A DNA stretch of 64,000 nt from Pseudomonadota bacterium (GTDB taxonomy: Bacteria; Myxococcota_A; UBA796; SXON01): the NCBI GenBank assembly GCA_030684355.1, contig JAUXTN010000038.1, forward strand, positions 62,001-126,000, in the 5' to 3' direction. Under the pieces are notes generated by a model. It searched no databases. It was not told the origin of the DNA and saw only the letters and a program-made list of their open reading frames with translations. The position numbers and the translations under genes are program-made. This document shows, piece after piece, positions 8,206 to 17,338 of this stretch. The stretch's first letter is position 1, and the number at the start of each line of letters is the position of its first letter.

Positions 8206-9555
8206 CTACAATCCGAGGCGGAAGCTGTTGGAGTAGAGCCAGGGGTAGGTGCGCACCAGGGCGCCCGCCTGGTTGTCGAGGAAGCCGACGAGGTGGTGCG
8301 GCACGATGTCGACCCGCACCCGGTACACGCCCGGCTCCGTCACCGCGAAGCTGCCGCAGTCGGTCTGCCACGCGACGCCGTCCTTGAAGACGGTGACGGC
8401 GATCTCGGGGTCCGCGCCGTCCCGCGGGCTCGTGGCCGCGAGGGTCGGGCACGTCACGTCGAGCGTGCCGCCGAGCGCGCCGCTGCCGCCCATCTCCGCG
8501 GCGCCGTAGCCGACGTGGAAGTCGCTCGGCGTGCCGAGGATCTCGAACGCCACGAACAGGCGGCCCGCGGCGACGGCGGCCTGGGTGTCCTCGGGGCTGT
8601 CGCTGTCGACCAGCGCGATGTTGCTGAACCAGCTCATCATGCGGCGGTAGGAGTCGACGCGCTCCCCGTCCGAGAGCAGCGACGGCAGCGTGTTCTCGTG
8701 GGCGTCGGTGCCGGCCGTGCCGACGGTGGGGGCGACGCGCGAGAGGGCGTCCCAACGCTCGAGCGAGACGCCCTGCTCCTGGAAGAAGCCGAGGAAGGCG
8801 AGGTCGGGCTGGGCGTCGGTGTCGCCGCTTAGGAAGGCGCCCACGGCGTCGATGTAGCCGAAGGAGTCGAGGCCGAGGTCCTCCTCGCGGATCGAGGGGT
8901 CGACCATCGCGTGGAGGTTGAAGATCTCGACCCCCGCGAGGCCGTTGGCCTGCCGCTCCAGGAGGGTCTCCAGCGTCTTCCCCTCGGTGTGGGCCTGCAG
9001 CACCGTGGCCCCGGCGCCGATCTCCGCCGCGAGGCTCTCGGCGTCGCTGCCGTTGTAGAGGCGGTCGCGCTCCGCGTACGTGTCCGCGACCGGACGGTCG
9101 AGCCCGATCGGCATGAGCTCGTCCTCGATGCCGGGGAGGGTGAGCACGCGGTGCCCGTCCGGGCAGAGGATCCGGTTCGCGATGCCATCCACGACCTCGT
9201 CCCCCTCGCGGGAGAGCAGGGTGTCCGCGAACTCCTGCTCGGCGGCGTGCGCGGGGTGGTCCGTGATCATCGCGAAGTCCATCGCGTTGGCGCAGAGGCC
9301 GTAGCGCAGGTGGGCGAGGCAGTCCTCGTCGGGGACACCGCCCGGCATCGGGTCGCCGTCGCACGCGTCGTGCGAGTAGTGGGAGTGCAGGTGGATGATG
9401 CCGCGTCGCCACGCGCGACCGCCCGGCGAGGACTCGGCCAGCGGGGCGCGGGCGGTGGCCCAGGGGACGACCGGGGGCTGGTCGATGCCGCTCGAGTCGG
9501 GGGCATTCGGCGGCGCGCCGGTGCAAGCGACGAGGGGCACGAGGAGTAGACGCAT
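8206..9555 (-). CDS. Lipoprotein with PHP-type metal-dependent phosphoesterase domain
   Basis: Start placed at ATG 9555, which begins MRLLLVPLVACTGAPP (lipobox LVAC); the frame is open further upstream without signal-like sequence. PHP-superfamily metal ligands are visible: IIHLHSHYSHD, MDFAMITDHPAHA and GTAGTDAHEN, with a further EIFNLHAM. This class hydrolyses phosphoesters with two or three bound metals. Here the enzyme is lipid-anchored and therefore extracytoplasmic. The last 100 residues form a beta-rich domain (CPTLAATSPRDG ... RVRVDIVPHHLVG). Substrate unknown. Confidence 0.8.
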   Translation of the reverse strand: MRLLLVPLVACTGAPPNAPDSSGIDQPPVVPWATARAPLAESSPGGRAWRRGIIHLHSHYSHDACDGDPMPGGVPDEDCLAHLRYGLCANAMDFAMITDHPAHAAEQEFADTLLSREGDEVVDGIANRILCPDGHRVLTLPGIEDELMPIGLDRPVADTYAERDRLYNGSDAESLAAEIGAGATVLQAHTEGKTLETLLERQANGLAGVEIFNLHAMVDPSIREEDLGLDSFGYIDAVGAFLSGDTDAQPDLAFLGFFQEQGVSLERWDALSRVAPTVGTAGTDAHENTLPSLLSDGERVDSYRRMMSWFSNIALVDSDSPEDTQAAVAAGRLFVAFEILGTPSDFHVGYGAAEMGGSGALGGTLDVTCPTLAATSPRDGADPEIAVTVFKDGVAWQTDCGSFAVTEPGVYRVRVDIVPHHLVGFLDNQAGALVRTYPWLYSNSFRLGL

Positions 9556-9646
9556 GGCAAGCCCGCTCGGGCTGGTATAGCATGGCGCCGATCCGGGGCC
9601 CGGCCACCGCGCGGGCGTCCTGCTCCCCCTTCCCAGGAAGACTGTC

Positions 9647-10156
9647 ATGAAGCTCATGCTCCCCGTTGCCGGAATGATCGTCGCCGCTGGCTCCTGTTGC
9701 TGCTGCGGCGGGGGCGACATGGAAGAGTTGATGGAGGAGCTCAGCCAGCAGGCCGCCGAGAACGCGGGCACGCCGACCGTGGACGACGGCACGGCCACCG
9801 ACGATGCCCCCTCCGAAGCACCCTCGGCCCCCAGCGCCGCCTTGGGCGGCACGACCGACGGGCTGTGCGGTCGCTTCAAGTCGGAGGGCATGTCGCTCCC
9901 GAGCGGCTTCAGCGTCATCGGCTGCACCACCACCGCCGGCAGCGAGTCGCTCCTCGCGATGGGCAGCACCCCCCCGAAGGACGTCTGCAGCTCCCTGAAG
10001 AGCTGGGCGACCGGTTCGGGCTGGAACGTCGAGTCCGAGGTCGACATGTCCGGCACCATCGCCATGTCGCTGAAGAATGCCGGCAACCGCATGTCGCTCT
10101 CCTGCACGGACAGCACCGGCCAGACCTCCGTCGCCATCAGCATCACTCCCGGCTAG
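9647..10156 (+). CDS. Cys-rich small lipoprotein
   Basis: ATG 9647 is preceded by an AGGAAG ribosome site. A signal peptide MKLMLPVAGMIVAAGS runs into four consecutive cysteines (SCCCCGGG), of which the first is the likely lipidated residue. A Glu/Thr/Ala/Pro-rich linker leads to a C-terminal domain of about 90 residues with four cysteines (GLCGRF, VIGCTTT, DVCSSLKSW, LSCTDS), probably two disulfides. It resembles small secreted domains of unknown function. A strong hairpin follows directly. Confidence 0.7.
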   Translation: MKLMLPVAGMIVAAGSCCCCGGGDMEELMEELSQQAAENAGTPTVDDGTATDDAPSEAPSAPSAALGGTTDGLCGRFKSEGMSLPSGFSVIGCTTTAGSESLLAMGSTPPKDVCSSLKSWATGSGWNVESEVDMSGTIAMSLKNAGNRMSLSCTDSTGQTSVAISITPG

Positions 10157-10161
10157 CCGAT

Positions 10162-10182
10162 TGCCCCGGGGTCGCCGGGGCA
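10162..10182 (+). terminator. Strong hairpin, likely terminator
   Basis: TGCCCCGG-ggtcg-CCGGGGCA is a perfect 8 bp stem with 5 nt loop, starting 6 bases after the stop of the Cys-rich lipoprotein and ending before the tRNA. No U tract follows. Confidence 0.6.
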
Positions 10183-10199
10183 CTACGCTGGATACTCCT

Positions 10200-10276
10200 G
10201 CTCCCGTAGCTCAGCTGGATAGAGCACAGGTTTCCTAAACCTGGGGTCAGCGGTTCAATTCCGCTCGGGGGCACCA
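10200..10276 (+). tRNA. tRNA-Arg (anticodon CCT)
   Basis: Complete cloverleaf: acceptor GCTCCCG pairs with CGGGGGC (one G-T pair), D stem GCTC/GAGC, anticodon stem CAGGT/ACCTG with loop TTCCTAA (anticodon CCT at 10234-10236), 5 nt variable loop, T stem AGCGG/CCGCT with loop TTCAATT, discriminator A and encoded CCA (10274-10276). It decodes AGG, a rare codon in such a GC-rich genome. It stands alone, 23 bases before the methyltransferase start. Confidence 0.97.
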
Positions 10277-10298
10277 TCTCGCCGCGCGAGGCCCGTCG

Positions 10299-11204
10299 AT
10301 GATCCCGGACCTCTCCACGCTCGCCGGGCCCACCGGGCGCCTGCTGGCACCGGGCGTCGCGCTCGTCCACGCCGACGCCCGCCGCTGGCTCGCGAGCCTG
10401 CCGGATCGCAGCGTCCACGCCGTCGTCACCGATCCGCCCTACGGGCTCGTCGAGTACGAAGAAGCCGACCACGACAAGCTCCGCGGCGGGCGTGGGGGCG
10501 TGTGGCGCATCCCGCCGACGCTCGACGGGGTGCAGCGCGCGCCCGTGCCGCGGTTCACGGTGCTCGGGCCGCGCGAGATCGAGGCGCTCCGCGGGTTCTT
10601 CGACACGATGGCGTGGGAGTGGCTGCGCGTGCTCGTCCCCGGCGGACACGTGTTCCTCGCGTCGAACCCGCTCCTCTCGACCGGCACCTTCGCGGCGATG
10701 GCGCACGCCGGCTTCGAGAAGCGCGGCGAGATCATCCGGCTGGTGACGACGCTGCGCGGGGGCGACCGCCCGAAGGGCGCGCATGCCGAGTTCGCGGACG
10801 TGAGCGTGATGCCCCGCGCGGGGTGGGAGCCGTGGGGGCTCTTCCGCAAGCCGCTCGAGGGCACGGTGGCCGAGAACCTGCGGCGCTGGGGCACCGGCGG
10901 GCTGCGGCGGCGCTCCGAGGACGAGCCCTTCCGGGACGTGATCCCGTGCGCGCCGGCCCGCGGCCTGGAGCGCACGATCGCGCCCCACCCGTCGCTCAAA
11001 CCCCAGCGCTTCCTCCGCCAGATCGTGCGCGCCGCGCTCCCCCTCGGGACCGGCATCGTGCTCGACCCGTTCGCCGGGAGCGGCTCCACCCTCGCCGCCG
11101 CCGCCGCCCTCGGGGTCTCCGCCCTAGGCGTGGAGCGCGATGCCGCCTACGTCGAGCTCGCGGCCACCGCCGTCCCGCGGCTCGCGGCCCTGCGCGTCCG
11201 GTAG
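10299..11204 (+). CDS. Site-specific DNA methyltransferase (beta-class, N4-C or N6-A)
   Basis: Motif IV VTDPPYGL (Asp45-Pro-Pro-Tyr48) precedes the SAM-binding motif I LDPFAGSGST (Asp256-Thr264). That order defines the beta class of amino-methyltransferases. At 301 residues it is the usual size for an orphan or type II/III modification enzyme. Between the motifs lies a segment with GGHVFLASNPLLSTG and GDRPKGAHAEF that should hold target recognition. No restriction endonuclease gene is adjacent, so it may be an orphan methylase. The start at ATG 10299 lies immediately after the tRNA. Confidence 0.85.
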   Translation: MIPDLSTLAGPTGRLLAPGVALVHADARRWLASLPDRSVHAVVTDPPYGLVEYEEADHDKLRGGRGGVWRIPPTLDGVQRAPVPRFTVLGPREIEALRGFFDTMAWEWLRVLVPGGHVFLASNPLLSTGTFAAMAHAGFEKRGEIIRLVTTLRGGDRPKGAHAEFADVSVMPRAGWEPWGLFRKPLEGTVAENLRRWGTGGLRRRSEDEPFRDVIPCAPARGLERTIAPHPSLKPQRFLRQIVRAALPLGTGIVLDPFAGSGSTLAAAAALGVSALGVERDAAYVELAATAVPRLAALRVR

Positions 11205-11249
11205 CCAGCCCGACCGGACACGCGTGCCGGTAGGGGCTACAACGGCAGG

Positions 11250-12707
11250 ATGCTCCTCCTCCTGCTGGGCTGCACGGGCACGCCCGCCGACGACGCCCCC
11301 GCGCCCCTCGACTCGGGCGACACCGCGCCCGACCCCGACGACACCGGGTTGGTCCCCACGACCGTCGGCTCCGTGGGCGACGCCGACGCCGCCCTGGTCG
11401 GGGCCGCCGCGGCCGCCGTCGGCAACGCGCTCGCGTTCGCGGGCGACGACGACGGCGATGGCTACGACGCCGCGCTCATCGGCGCGTCCTTCCTGGGGAC
11501 GACCTGCCTGCTGCGCGGACCCCCGGCCCCCGGCGTCGCGGCCTACGCGGACGCCGACGCCTGCTGGCTCCCGGAGAGCAACCGCGACTACGCGGGCCAG
11601 GCGCTCGACGGCGGGCGCGACGTGACCGGAGACGGCGTGCCGGACGTGATCGTGGGCGCCATCGCCAACGACGAGCTCGGCCCCGAGTCCGGCAAGGCCT
11701 ACGTGCTCGCGGGGCCCCACACGGGCGGCGCGCTCGCGGACGCCACGCTCCAGTTCGTCGGGGAGGCGAAGGGCGACTACGCCGGCACGTCCGTGGCCCT
11801 GCTCGGCGACATCGACGGCGACGGCGGCGGGGACCTCCTCGTGGGCTCGCCGTCGAACGTGGGCGGCGGGAGCGGCGCCGGCCGCGCCTACCTCTTCCGC
11901 GGCCCGATGGAGCCCGGCTCCTGGAACGTCGACGCGGCCTGGGCCTCCATCACCGGCGAAGGGCCCGCGCTGCTCCACGGCGCGCCCGCCGAGGGCGACG
12001 GCGTCGGTAGCGTGGCGTGCGCGGCGGGGGACGTGAACGGCGACGGCCTGGACGACGTGCTCCTCGGCGCGAACGGCAACGAGCTCGGCGGGAACGACGC
12101 CGGCGCCGCCGCCCTCTTCCACGGGCCGGTGGGGGAGGGGGATCACCGGCTCGGGGACGCCGACCAGCTCTGGATCGGCGAGGCCGCGCTCCAGTACGTG
12201 GGCGACGCCGTGGCCGCGGGCGGGGACCTCGACGGCGACGGCCTCGACGACGTGCTCGTCTCGGGCGGCACCGGCGGGCCGGGCACGGTCTGGATCGTGT
12301 CGGGGGCGGGGGTTTCGGGCACGAGCCCCATCGGGGCGGCGGCCGTCCGCTTCGAGGGCGAGACCCTCGGGGACCTCGCGGGGGCCTCCGTCTCCGGCGC
12401 GGGCGACACCGACGGGGACGGCGCGCGCGACGTGCTGATCGGCGCCTACGGGCACGACGGCGCCGGGCTCGACGCCGGCGCCGCCTACCTCGTGCGCGGG
12501 CCGTTCGCGCCGGGCGTCCACCCGCTCGCGCAGGCGGACCGGGCCTGGTACGGCCGCGATCAGGCCGACGAGGCGGGGCGGGCCGTGGCGGGCGGTGGGG
12601 ATCTCGACGGGGACGGCCTCGGCGACCTCCTCGTGGGCGCGCCCTACGCGGATCCGGACGAGTTCACCGCGTTCGCGGGGGAGGTCTACGTCTTCCTGGC
12701 GCCGTGA
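11250..12707 (+). CDS. FG-GAP (integrin-alpha-like) repeat lipoprotein
   Basis: Begins MLLLLLGCTGTPADDAPAP, lipobox LLGC, then an Asp-rich linker (DSGDTAPDPDDTG). The body consists of about seven FG-GAP-type repeats with calcium-loop signatures (DDDGDGYDAALIG, DIDGDGGGDLLVG, DVNGDGLDDVLLG, DLDGDGLDDVLVS, DTDGDGARDVLIG, DLDGDGLGDLLVG) alternating with GxAYLFRGP-like strands. This predicts a seven-bladed, calcium-binding propeller on the cell surface. A TACAAC element sits 7 bases before the start. The 3' end overlaps the convergent gene by 22 bases. Confidence 0.85.
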   Translation: MLLLLLGCTGTPADDAPAPLDSGDTAPDPDDTGLVPTTVGSVGDADAALVGAAAAAVGNALAFAGDDDGDGYDAALIGASFLGTTCLLRGPPAPGVAAYADADACWLPESNRDYAGQALDGGRDVTGDGVPDVIVGAIANDELGPESGKAYVLAGPHTGGALADATLQFVGEAKGDYAGTSVALLGDIDGDGGGDLLVGSPSNVGGGSGAGRAYLFRGPMEPGSWNVDAAWASITGEGPALLHGAPAEGDGVGSVACAAGDVNGDGLDDVLLGANGNELGGNDAGAAALFHGPVGEGDHRLGDADQLWIGEAALQYVGDAVAAGGDLDGDGLDDVLVSGGTGGPGTVWIVSGAGVSGTSPIGAAAVRFEGETLGDLAGASVSGAGDTDGDGARDVLIGAYGHDGAGLDAGAAYLVRGPFAPGVHPLAQADRAWYGRDQADEAGRAVAGGGDLDGDGLGDLLVGAPYADPDEFTAFAGEVYVFLAP

Positions 12708-13879
12708 GCCCGCGCGCGCCGGCGCAGCCTGGCGAGCCCCACGAGCACCCCGAGCGCCGCCGCGGAGTCGGCCGTACCGGCGCCGCAGCCGCACGCGGGC
12801 GCGTCCTCGACCCCCTCGGGCGGGGTGATGATCGTGTCGCACTCGCCGCCGCCGTAGGAGCCCGCGAGCTGCCACGCGGAGAGGAGCGGATCGCACGTGC
12901 CGGTCGCGCAGTCGGCGGGCAGGGCCTCCTCCAGGCAGGCGATCGGCAACCAGGTGTGGCCGTCGGTCGTCTGGGACAGGTCGAAGCCGTCCTGCAGGTG
13001 GTCGCCGCACGCGTAGCCGACGCCCCCGACGGTGTCTCCGCAGCGCACCGCGGGGACGTCCCCGCTCACCTCGGCCCAGGTGCCGCCGTCGTCCTCGGAG
13101 CGCCACGTGCGCGCGCCCTGGGCCGAGCCGAGGAGCAAGGCGCCGTCGAGCGCGAGGAGCCCGGGCGTCGAGTCGGTGTACCAGCCGGTGGCCAGGGTGG
13201 AGGCGAAGGTCGCCCCGCCGTCGTCACTCACGAGGAGCTCGGGGGTGTCGGCCTCCGAGCGCGTGCGCCGCCAGACGAGGAGGCGATCCCCGTCCGCGCG
13301 GAGGATGCGGGGGTCGGTGTCGCCGTCGGGCCACTCGTGCACGCGGGTCCAGGACACGCCGTCATCCGAGCGCCAGAGCTCGCTGGCCAACGAGTCGACG
13401 TAGACGACGGTGACCCAGGCCCGCGCCCCGTCGGCGAGCGCCGACTTGGGGAAGAGACCCGGCGCCATGAGGTCCGTCGCGGCGCAGCCGTCCAGGTCGC
13501 ACGCCCACACGCCGCCGGCTTCTTCCGCGATGCCGAGGCCGAGCCAGCCCGCGCCGTAGGCCGTCACGACGGGGAAGAACGTGTCCGCGGGCGGGCCCGG
13601 CTGGAGCGCCGCGCCGCAATCGGCGCCGACCGTGCGCAGCCCGGTGCGCGTGGCGACGACCGCGGCGCCGGGGCCCGTGGCGAGCACGCCGTAGAGGTCC
13701 TGCCCGCCCAGGGACTCCTCGCAGAGCCACTCCCAGGCGTCCCCGCCGTCGGTGGTGTGCGCGAGGCCCCAACCATCGGTCAGGACCCAGACCTCCCGCG
13801 GATCGTCGCGCGACACGCTCACGGCGGTGGCGCCGAAGGAGGCGCCGTGGCCGAAGGCGGCCGGGATGAGCATGAACAT
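12686..13879 (-). CDS. BNR/sialidase-like propeller protein with MYXO-CTERM-like tail
   Basis: Signal sequence MFMLIPAAFGHGASFGATA, then repeats carrying Asp-box-like phrases: HTTDGGDAWEWL, WRSDDGVSWTRV, LVSDDGGATFAS, WRSEDDGGTWAEV and QTTDGHTWLPI, typical of BNR/photosystem-II-stability-type propellers. Cysteine pairs occur along the chain. The C-terminus, DAPACGCGAGTADSAAALG then a hydrophobic run and Arg cluster, is a MYXO-CTERM-like sorting signal. It is probably surface displayed; no catalytic residues are evident. Confidence 0.8.
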   Translation of the reverse strand: MFMLIPAAFGHGASFGATAVSVSRDDPREVWVLTDGWGLAHTTDGGDAWEWLCEESLGGQDLYGVLATGPGAAVVATRTGLRTVGADCGAALQPGPPADTFFPVVTAYGAGWLGLGIAEEAGGVWACDLDGCAATDLMAPGLFPKSALADGARAWVTVVYVDSLASELWRSDDGVSWTRVHEWPDGDTDPRILRADGDRLLVWRRTRSEADTPELLVSDDGGATFASTLATGWYTDSTPGLLALDGALLLGSAQGARTWRSEDDGGTWAEVSGDVPAVRCGDTVGGVGYACGDHLQDGFDLSQTTDGHTWLPIACLEEALPADCATGTCDPLLSAWQLAGSYGGGECDTIITPPEGVEDAPACGCGAGTADSAAALGVLVGLARLRRRARAHGARKT

Positions 13880-13962
13880 GTGCGGAGCCCTGCCCGGATC
13901 GGCTAACCAAGAGGCAGCGGTGCGGCCCTCCCGGCGGAGGTCGCGCTCGCGACGGAGGCGAC

Positions 13963-14808
13963 GTGCTGGTGGTGTTCCTCGCGCTGGCAGGCTGTAGCGG
14001 CGTCGCCGATGACACGGGCGTCGACTGCGTGGGCGTCGAGCCGGTGACCGCCTACGCCGTCGACTGGGCGACCGATCCGGCCCCGGCCCTCGCGGCCGTC
14101 GACAGCACCTTCACGCTGAAGGTCCGCGATCAGCGCGGCTGCGCCATCGAGGACCTCCAGCGGGCCCACGAGCGCATCGTCCACACGCTGATCGTGAGCA
14201 CGGACCTCACCTCGTTCCAGCACCTCCACCAGGAGGACTCCCTCGACCTCACCGCCGAGGATCTCCGCAGCTCCACCTTCCACTTTCCGCTGACGCTGCC
14301 CGCCGCCGGCGACTACCGGCTCGTCTTCGACTACGCGCACCAGAACCAGTACCTCACGACGCTCGACTGGATGACCGCAGGCGGCACCCCGGCCCAGGCC
14401 GACACCCCCGCGCTCGACTACTCGACCGAGCGCACCGTCGGGGACCTCGTCGTCACCCTGCGCTGGGACATCGAGCCCGCCTCCGGCTACGAGGCCTCCT
14501 GGACCGCCCTGGTGCGCACCGCCGACGGCACCGACGTGACCGACCTCGTCCAGTGGCTCGGCGCGGACGGCCACGCCGCTGTCGCGAGCGCGGACCTCGG
14601 CTGGGTGAGCCACACCCACGCGTGGTTCCCGGACATGGAGACCGTGGCCCCCGGCCACGACATGCCCCACCTCTACCTCGGCCCGGATCTGCCGTTCCAC
14701 TACACGTTCCCGAACGCGGGCCCGCACAAGATGTGGCTCCAGTTCGCGCGCGCGGACGCGCCGGACACGCCGTACGTGGCGGACTTCGCGTTCGACGTCG
14801 CGCCGTAG
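13963..14808 (+). CDS. His-containing secreted lipoprotein, possibly metal-related
   Basis: GTG 13963 starts VLVVFLALAGCSGVADDTG, lipobox LAGC. Two similar beta-sandwich-like halves can be seen, one with IVSTDLTSFQHLHQED and SSTFHFPLTLPAAGDYRLVF, the other with HTHAWFPDMETVAPGHDMPH and YTFPNAGPHKMWLQF. The HLH...FP-x-AG-x-Y/HK-WxQF pattern is common in copper-homeostasis-associated YtkA-like secreted proteins; assignment here is by resemblance only. Methionine and histidine clusters would suit Cu binding. Confidence 0.7.
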   Translation: MLVVFLALAGCSGVADDTGVDCVGVEPVTAYAVDWATDPAPALAAVDSTFTLKVRDQRGCAIEDLQRAHERIVHTLIVSTDLTSFQHLHQEDSLDLTAEDLRSSTFHFPLTLPAAGDYRLVFDYAHQNQYLTTLDWMTAGGTPAQADTPALDYSTERTVGDLVVTLRWDIEPASGYEASWTALVRTADGTDVTDLVQWLGADGHAAVASADLGWVSHTHAWFPDMETVAPGHDMPHLYLGPDLPFHYTFPNAGPHKMWLQFARADAPDTPYVADFAFDVAP

Positions 14809-14959
14809 TTCAGGGAGGAGGGGACGCTTCCGGGGCCGCGGCGGCGCCCGCGTGACCGCCGTCCACCGACGCACCCTTCGGGGCGCCGGGCCCCCAGTGG
14901 CGGGCCGTAGCCGGCCCCGCCTCCAGGGCTGTAGACCGCGGCCCGGCCCTGCTCGAGCC

Positions 14960-16498
14960 CTAGCTCGCCGTCCTCGCCGGATCGTCCGGCTTCCACGCCG
15001 CCGCGGAGTGGGTCGGCGCGTCGAGGGAGCGGGCGTAGTAGGCGAGGATCGGCGCGGCGTCCGCGGAGAGGGCGATCGCGCCGCCGTCGAGCCGGACCAG
15101 CTCGCGCCGAACGAGGAGACGGAGGGCGAGATCGACGGTGCGCTCGGCCTCCTCGGCGTTCCCGATGTCGGAGTCGAGCGCCGCGAGGTCGGGGTTGGCG
15201 AGGGCGGGGTTCAGCTGGGGGGCGGCGAGGTCGGGATTGGCGCCGGCGAGGCCTCGGAACGCGCGGCCCTGCGCGATGGGGCGGCCCTCGGCGCGGTGCT
15301 TCTGGAGCGCGGCGCCGACGTGCTGGCGGAGCGCGCCCTTGTCGCGTGCGCCCCCGAGGAGCGCGACGGCCACGACCGCGACCGGCGTGACGGGCACGGT
15401 GGCGCCGACCTCCGCGAGCAGGCGGTCGGCGAGCGCGGCGATGTGGGGCCGCCGCTCGGCGTCGGGGAGGGCGGCGACGGCGGCGGGGTCGGCCACGAGG
15501 TCCCCGAGGAACAGCGGGGGGCCGAAGCTGACCGCCGCGTAGCCGTACTTGCGGTGGGAGCGGAGCGCGGCGCGGCCGAAGAACGCGCCGGCGACGACGG
15601 GCGCGCGGACCGCGATCTTGCCGAGGGAGGCGAGCTTCTGGACGATGCCGGGCGGGCCCTTCTCGCCGAGGAGGTGGCGATCCTCGAGCACGCGGTCGTA
15701 GTTGATGCCGACGGGCACGAACGCGATGCGACGGTCGGGCTCCGTGCGCAGGATGCCGACGAGGTAGTCGAGCAGGCCGATCCGCGGGGGCCGGAGCGCG
15801 CCGTCCCGCGAGAGGCCGCCTTCGAGGAAGAACGCGGTGGTGAGGCCGCGGCTCGCCACGAGCTGGAGGTAGCGGGCGAGGACGCGGTGGTAGAGGGGGT
15901 CCTTCTCGCCGCGGCGCACGAAGTAGCTGCCGAACGAGCGGAAGAGGCTGTCGAGCGGCCAGACGCGCGCCCACTCGCCGACCGCGTAGGACAGCGCCAC
16001 CTGGCGGAGCGTCCCCACGGAGAGCACGACGTAGTCAGCGTTGCTGCGGTGGTTGGCCACGTAGACGGTGACCGTGCCGGGCGGGATGGCGGCACGGGCG
16101 CGGGCGAGCGCGGCGTCGTCGAACACGGGCTCGTAGCAGACGCGGACGGCGGCGCGGGCGGCGGCGGCGCCGACCTTGTAGTAGGAGAAGAGGTTGAAGT
16201 ACGGGACGATCTCGTCGAGCCACGCCTCGATGCGCGCGCGGACCTCGTAGAGGGTCTCGCCCGAAGTGGCCGCGCGGTCGGCCGCGAGGCGGTCGATCTC
16301 GGGGTCCTGCAGGAGCGTCTGGCGGACCCACACGCGGTCGATGAAGCGGAAGTGCTCCAGTTGCACGCTGTGGCGGCGCAGGAAGTCGCCGATGGAGCGC
16401 TGCCAGCGCCGCTTCAGCGCGCGGAACGCGGTGTACCGCGCGGCCTCGTAGAGGCCGATGGCCACGAGGACGGCGCCGATCTGGACGGGGATGCTCAT
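14960..16498 (-). CDS. PlsB-like glycerol-3-phosphate/lysophospholipid acyltransferase
   Basis: Start at ATG 16498 (MSIPVQIGAVLVAIGLYEAA, an N-terminal membrane segment). The acyltransferase block I is VANHRSNAD (His150, Asp155), followed by FFLEGGLSRDG (225-232), the form of the glycerol-phosphate-binding block typical of PlsB, then AFVPVGINYDRV. The protein transfers acyl chains to glycerol-3-phosphate or a related acceptor at the inner membrane. At 512 residues it is shorter than E. coli PlsB (about 800). A helical C-terminal region of about 150 residues completes it. It follows a small gene and a thioesterase on the same strand. Confidence 0.85.
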   Translation of the reverse strand: MSIPVQIGAVLVAIGLYEAARYTAFRALKRRWQRSIGDFLRRHSVQLEHFRFIDRVWVRQTLLQDPEIDRLAADRAATSGETLYEVRARIEAWLDEIVPYFNLFSYYKVGAAAARAAVRVCYEPVFDDAALARARAAIPPGTVTVYVANHRSNADYVVLSVGTLRQVALSYAVGEWARVWPLDSLFRSFGSYFVRRGEKDPLYHRVLARYLQLVASRGLTTAFFLEGGLSRDGALRPPRIGLLDYLVGILRTEPDRRIAFVPVGINYDRVLEDRHLLGEKGPPGIVQKLASLGKIAVRAPVVAGAFFGRAALRSHRKYGYAAVSFGPPLFLGDLVADPAAVAALPDAERRPHIAALADRLLAEVGATVPVTPVAVVAVALLGGARDKGALRQHVGAALQKHRAEGRPIAQGRAFRGLAGANPDLAAPQLNPALANPDLAALDSDIGNAEEAERTVDLALRLLVRRELVRLDGGAIALSADAAPILAYYARSLDAPTHSAAAWKPDDPARTAS

Positions 16499-16559
16499 CT
16501 GCGGGCATTGAACCCCGCGGGGCCCGCGGAGGCAAGCGGCGCGGAGCGCGGCCGCGTCG

Positions 16560-16745
16560 CTACAGCAGCGTGCCGACCGGCCGTACGGACAGGACGCGGT
16601 CCCCCTTGGCGGGCGCGGCGGCGGCGGCGAGGCGCGCGGCCTCGACGAAGTCCGGGGCCAGGAGCGCCCAGACCCGGCGGCGGCCGCCGGCCTCGACATC
16701 GACGCGGTAGACCAGGAGCTCGGAGGGACTCGGCGGAGGTTGCAT
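16560..16745 (-). CDS. Small hypothetical protein, 61 aa
   Basis: MQPPPSPSELLVYRVDVEAG ... VWALLAPDFVEAARLAAAAA ... DRVLSVRPVGTLL has a beta-alpha-beta look with a balanced composition, and sits between two same-strand lipid genes with about 55-base gaps. No ribosome site is obvious. Family not recognised. Confidence 0.5.
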   Translation of the reverse strand: MQPPPSPSELLVYRVDVEAGGRRRVWALLAPDFVEAARLAAAAAPAKGDRVLSVRPVGTLL

Positions 16746-16799
16746 CGCGCGTGTGTACTCGACGGAGGGCCGGTCGCGCGAGTGGGCGTACGGAGCGGA

Positions 16800-17234
16800 C
16801 TACTGCGAGGTTCCGAGGTCGGCACGGTAGGGAGCGAGCTTCTCGCGGAACGCGGGGGTCCACGGGAGCGGCGCGAATGTCACCGGATCGACGCGGACGA
16901 TGGTGCGCGTGCCGCGCGCGTGGTCGTCGTCGTGGTCCATCGCGAGGACCCGCATGCCGAACGTGAGGCTGGTGCGGCCGAGCTTCTCGACCCAGATGCG
17001 CACCCGCACGTCGTTCACGCCGCGCACGGGCCGGAGGTACTCGACCGTGTTGGCGCGGACCATGTGGTACTGGTCGGGGTTGTTGACGGGGTCGATGACG
17101 GCGCCCCAGCCCATGTGCCGCCAGAACGAGCCGATCGTGCGCTCGAAGAGCAGCAGGTAGCGCGCGTTGTGAAGGATCTGAAACGCGTCGAGGTCGTCGA
17201 AGTAGACGCCCATGACGTTCTCGTGAAATCGCAT
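16800..17234 (-). CDS. YbgC/FadM-type acyl-CoA thioesterase (hotdog fold)
   Basis: The sequence VYFDDLDAFQILHNARYLLLFE is the 4HBT signature: Asp in the D-x-D/F-x-x-x-x-H-N-x-x-Y-x-x-x-x-E pattern, supplying the catalytic Asp and general base. Length 144 matches the family. It likely hydrolyses acyl-CoA thioesters or a related phenacyl/hydroxy thioester. Neighbours on the same strand are an unknown 61-residue protein and the PlsB-like acyltransferase, suggesting membrane-lipid metabolism. Confidence 0.85.
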   Translation of the reverse strand: MRFHENVMGVYFDDLDAFQILHNARYLLLFERTIGSFWRHMGWGAVIDPVNNPDQYHMVRANTVEYLRPVRGVNDVRVRIWVEKLGRTSLTFGMRVLAMDHDDDHARGTRTIVRVDPVTFAPLPWTPAFREKLAPYRADLGTSQ

Positions 17235-17338
17235 GCGGCGCTCCCTGGATCCGGTTTCGCACGCGATCTATCGCGGGGCCGACCGGTTTGCAGCGCCGCC
17301 GGACGCGGGGTAATCGGCCGCTCGATTGGAGCATCACC

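Noticed and set aside
10200..10276. tRNA as integration site of a mobile element
   Set aside because: No integrase, no repeated tRNA 3' end and no change in gene content were seen downstream.
10299..11204. Restriction-modification system
   Set aside because: Only the methyltransferase is present. The neighbours are a tRNA and a surface lipoprotein with no nuclease motif.
12686..12707. Overlap of the FG-GAP and BNR-like genes as a sign of frameshift
   Set aside because: The 22-base overlap is convergent; both proteins end with normal family-like C-termini.
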